Assembly: GCA_903957465.1 (NCBI GenBank)
Contig: CAJBPJ010000164.1
Coordinates: 1 to 6,859, forward strand
DNA from: an uncultured Opitutia bacterium
GTDB lineage: Bacteria > Verrucomicrobiota > Verrucomicrobiia > Opitutales > UBA953
Reading direction: 5' to 3'
DNA: 6,859 nt
This document shows, one piece after another, positions 5,597 to 6,859 of this stretch. Both the position numbers and the translations under genes were made by a program. The notes below the pieces were generated by a model. It worked only from the letters and a program-made list of their open reading frames with translations, ran no database searches and was not told the origin of the DNA. The stretch's first letter is position 1; each line of letters starts with the position of its first letter.

Positions 5597-6859
5597 TTAA
5601 ACAGTCGGTACGACGCGGATTCGGCGGTACAGCGGGAGTCCTGTGCCTGCAGGGACTAAGTGGCCCATAATCACGTTCTCCTTGAAGCCCGTGAGATGGT
5701 CGCGCTTAGCCATAGTGGCCGCATCGGTAAGGACGCGTGTTGTCTCCTGGAAGGAGGCCGCGGAGATGAACGATTCTGTTTCCAACGAGGCCTTGGTGAT
5801 ACCCAAGAGGATCGGTTCGGATTCAGCAATCATACCACCGTTACCTTGGATCTTACGGCATTCTTCGATGAGAACGGTACGGTCGACATGCTCGCCCCAT
5901 AGGTACTGCGAGTCACCTGGATCGGTGACGCGAATCTTACGAAGCATGCGTGCAACGATGATTTCGATGTGCTTGTCGTTAATGATAACGCCCTGCGTGC
6001 GGTACACCTTCTGAATTTCAGTGATGAGGTAATCTTGTACGCGCGACTGCCCGAGAATATCGAGAATGTCGTGCGGGTCGATAGCTCCATCCGTCAAAGG
6101 CTGGCCTTGTTTCACCTTCTCGCCTGCAGCGACGGTGATGTGCTTGCCGTGAGGGATAAGGTGCTCTTCTTCGCGGCCGACAGCGTCGACCACCACGAGC
6201 TTCTTCTTACCACGAACGGAAGGTTCAAAGCGGACGGTACCGTCAATCTTGGCAATCTCGGCAGCATCCTTGGGAGGACGTGCTTCGAAGAGCTCCGAGA
6301 TACGAGGTAGGCCGGCTGTAATGTCCTGCGTCTTGGCAGCTTGGCGGGGAATCTTGGCGAGGGATGAACCACCCACCACATCGTCGCCGTCGCCGACTTC
6401 CACGCGGGCACCCGCAGGAATTGCGAAGGTTGCCAAGGGCTTACCACGGGCATCAATAATCTGAATCTGGGGATTCTGTTCGTCAGAGTGCTCGATGACG
6501 TACTTGAAGACGGAACCAGAGTTGTCGCGCTCTTCCGTATACGTCACACCTGGAATCATATCCGCTAGGCGGATCTTACCAGGAGCATTCGCGAGGATAG
6601 GCGTGAAGTTCGGGTCCCAGCGGCAAAGCAAGTCGCCTTTGGAAACCTTCTTGCCGTCTTTCGCACCGATAGCTGCACCAGCGACGATACGGTACTCTTC
6701 GAGAACCTCGTCATTGTCGCCGAGCAAGCGAAGGGAGCCGTTGCCGTTCATGGCGACGGAGAATCCGTCGTCGAGTTCGACGCAGTTTAAATCAACGTGT
6801 TGGACGCGACCGTTAGCCTTCGCGCGAACTTCAGGCGTCTTCAGCTGAGCGACACCACC
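5597..6859 (-). CDS. rpoC: DNA-directed RNA polymerase beta-prime subunit (C-terminal 420 residues; 5' end outside window)
   Basis: The frame is open to the right edge and ends at TAA 5599-5597. The visible part starts at the Gly-Gly that in other bacteria closes the trigger-loop segment 'HIGG', so it covers about the last third of the subunit. Numbering the visible residues from 1, conserved blocks are DITAGLPR with LFEARPPK (179-197), INDKHIEIIVARML (293-306), the GITKASLETESFISAASF block running into QETTRVLT (353-378), and PAGTG (403-407) near the C-terminus. These match E. coli RpoC in order and spacing from memory. The subunit forms, with RpoB, the catalytic core of transcription; the part here carries the jaw and the C-terminal regions near the switch and omega-contact sites. 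The internal ATG at 6751 is not the start, because conserved sequence continues upstream of it. The gene is followed by a strong terminator instead of the rpsL-rpsG-fusA genes found after rpoC in many bacteria. Confidence 0.98.
   Translation of the reverse strand, partial: GGVAQLKTPEVRAKANGRVQHVDLNCVELDDGFSVAMNGNGSLRLLGDNDEVLEEYRIVAGAAIGAKDGKKVSKGDLLCRWDPNFTPILANAPGKIRLADMIPGVTYTEERDNSGSVFKYVIEHSDEQNPQIQIIDARGKPLATFAIPAGARVEVGDGDDVVGGSSLAKIPRQAAKTQDITAGLPRISELFEARPPKDAAEIAKIDGTVRFEPSVRGKKKLVVVDAVGREEEHLIPHGKHITVAAGEKVKQGQPLTDGAIDPHDILDILGQSRVQDYLITEIQKVYRTQGVIINDKHIEIIVARMLRKIRVTDPGDSQYLWGEHVDRTVLIEECRKIQGNGGMIAESEPILLGITKASLETESFISAASFQETTRVLTDAATMAKRDHLTGFKENVIMGHLVPAGTGLPLYRRIRVVPTV

Noticed and set aside
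5969..6310. Open plus-strand frame of 113 codons, with similar ones at 5643-6014 and 6495-6848
   Set aside because: All lie antisense within the highly conserved rpoC coding sequence and show no recognisable domain or start signal.

Overview
This is a gene-dense 6.9 kb stretch of a bacterial chromosome with an outer membrane: it encodes two predicted outer-membrane-type lipoproteins and an outer-membrane beta-barrel. Base composition is moderate, roughly half G+C. I read it as Gram-negative and, as a weak guess from the overall style of the proteins, from the Verrucomicrobiota (Opitutia-like). Nothing in the window proves that, and an rpoC phylogeny would settle it. I see no mobile elements, CRISPR arrays, tRNA or rRNA genes. 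Apart from one 117 bp gap the DNA is almost entirely coding.

Layout from left to right. (1) Bases 1-447 on the plus strand are the C-terminal end of an SppA-type S49 signal peptide peptidase, cut by the window edge. (2) Bases 453-5479 on the minus strand form one tightly packed gene group. Read in transcription order it is an outer-membrane beta-barrel (5479-4247), a short Wza/OPX-type polysaccharide export lipoprotein (4200-3550), a Wzc-type chain-length regulator fused to a BY-kinase (3537-1258), and an M48 metalloprotease lipoprotein (about 1250-453). (3) Bases 5480-5596 hold a strong rho-independent terminator and a possible weak promoter. (4) Bases 5597-6859 on the minus strand are the C-terminal 420 residues of the RNA polymerase beta-prime subunit, rpoC, whose 5' part lies beyond the right edge.

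How the genes work together (inference from known families). The barrel, OPX lipoprotein and Wzc-like kinase look like the envelope-spanning export part of a Wzx/Wzy-type exopolysaccharide or capsule pathway. The kinase's periplasmic coiled coils would dock on the OPX protein. The OPX protein is too short to carry its own outer-membrane pore, so the adjacent barrel probably supplies it. The co-oriented metalloprotease may do quality control in the periplasm or at the outer membrane. No glycosyltransferase, flippase, polymerase or phosphatase gene is visible here.

The most unusual points are a tyrosine/glycine-rich repeat tail at the N-terminus of the kinase in addition to the usual C-terminal tyrosine cluster, a histidine in place of the last arginine of the kinase's EX2RX2R oligomerisation motif, the barrel plus minimal-OPX architecture, the absence of Shine-Dalgarno sequences at all four visible starts, and the placement of this module directly behind rpoC.
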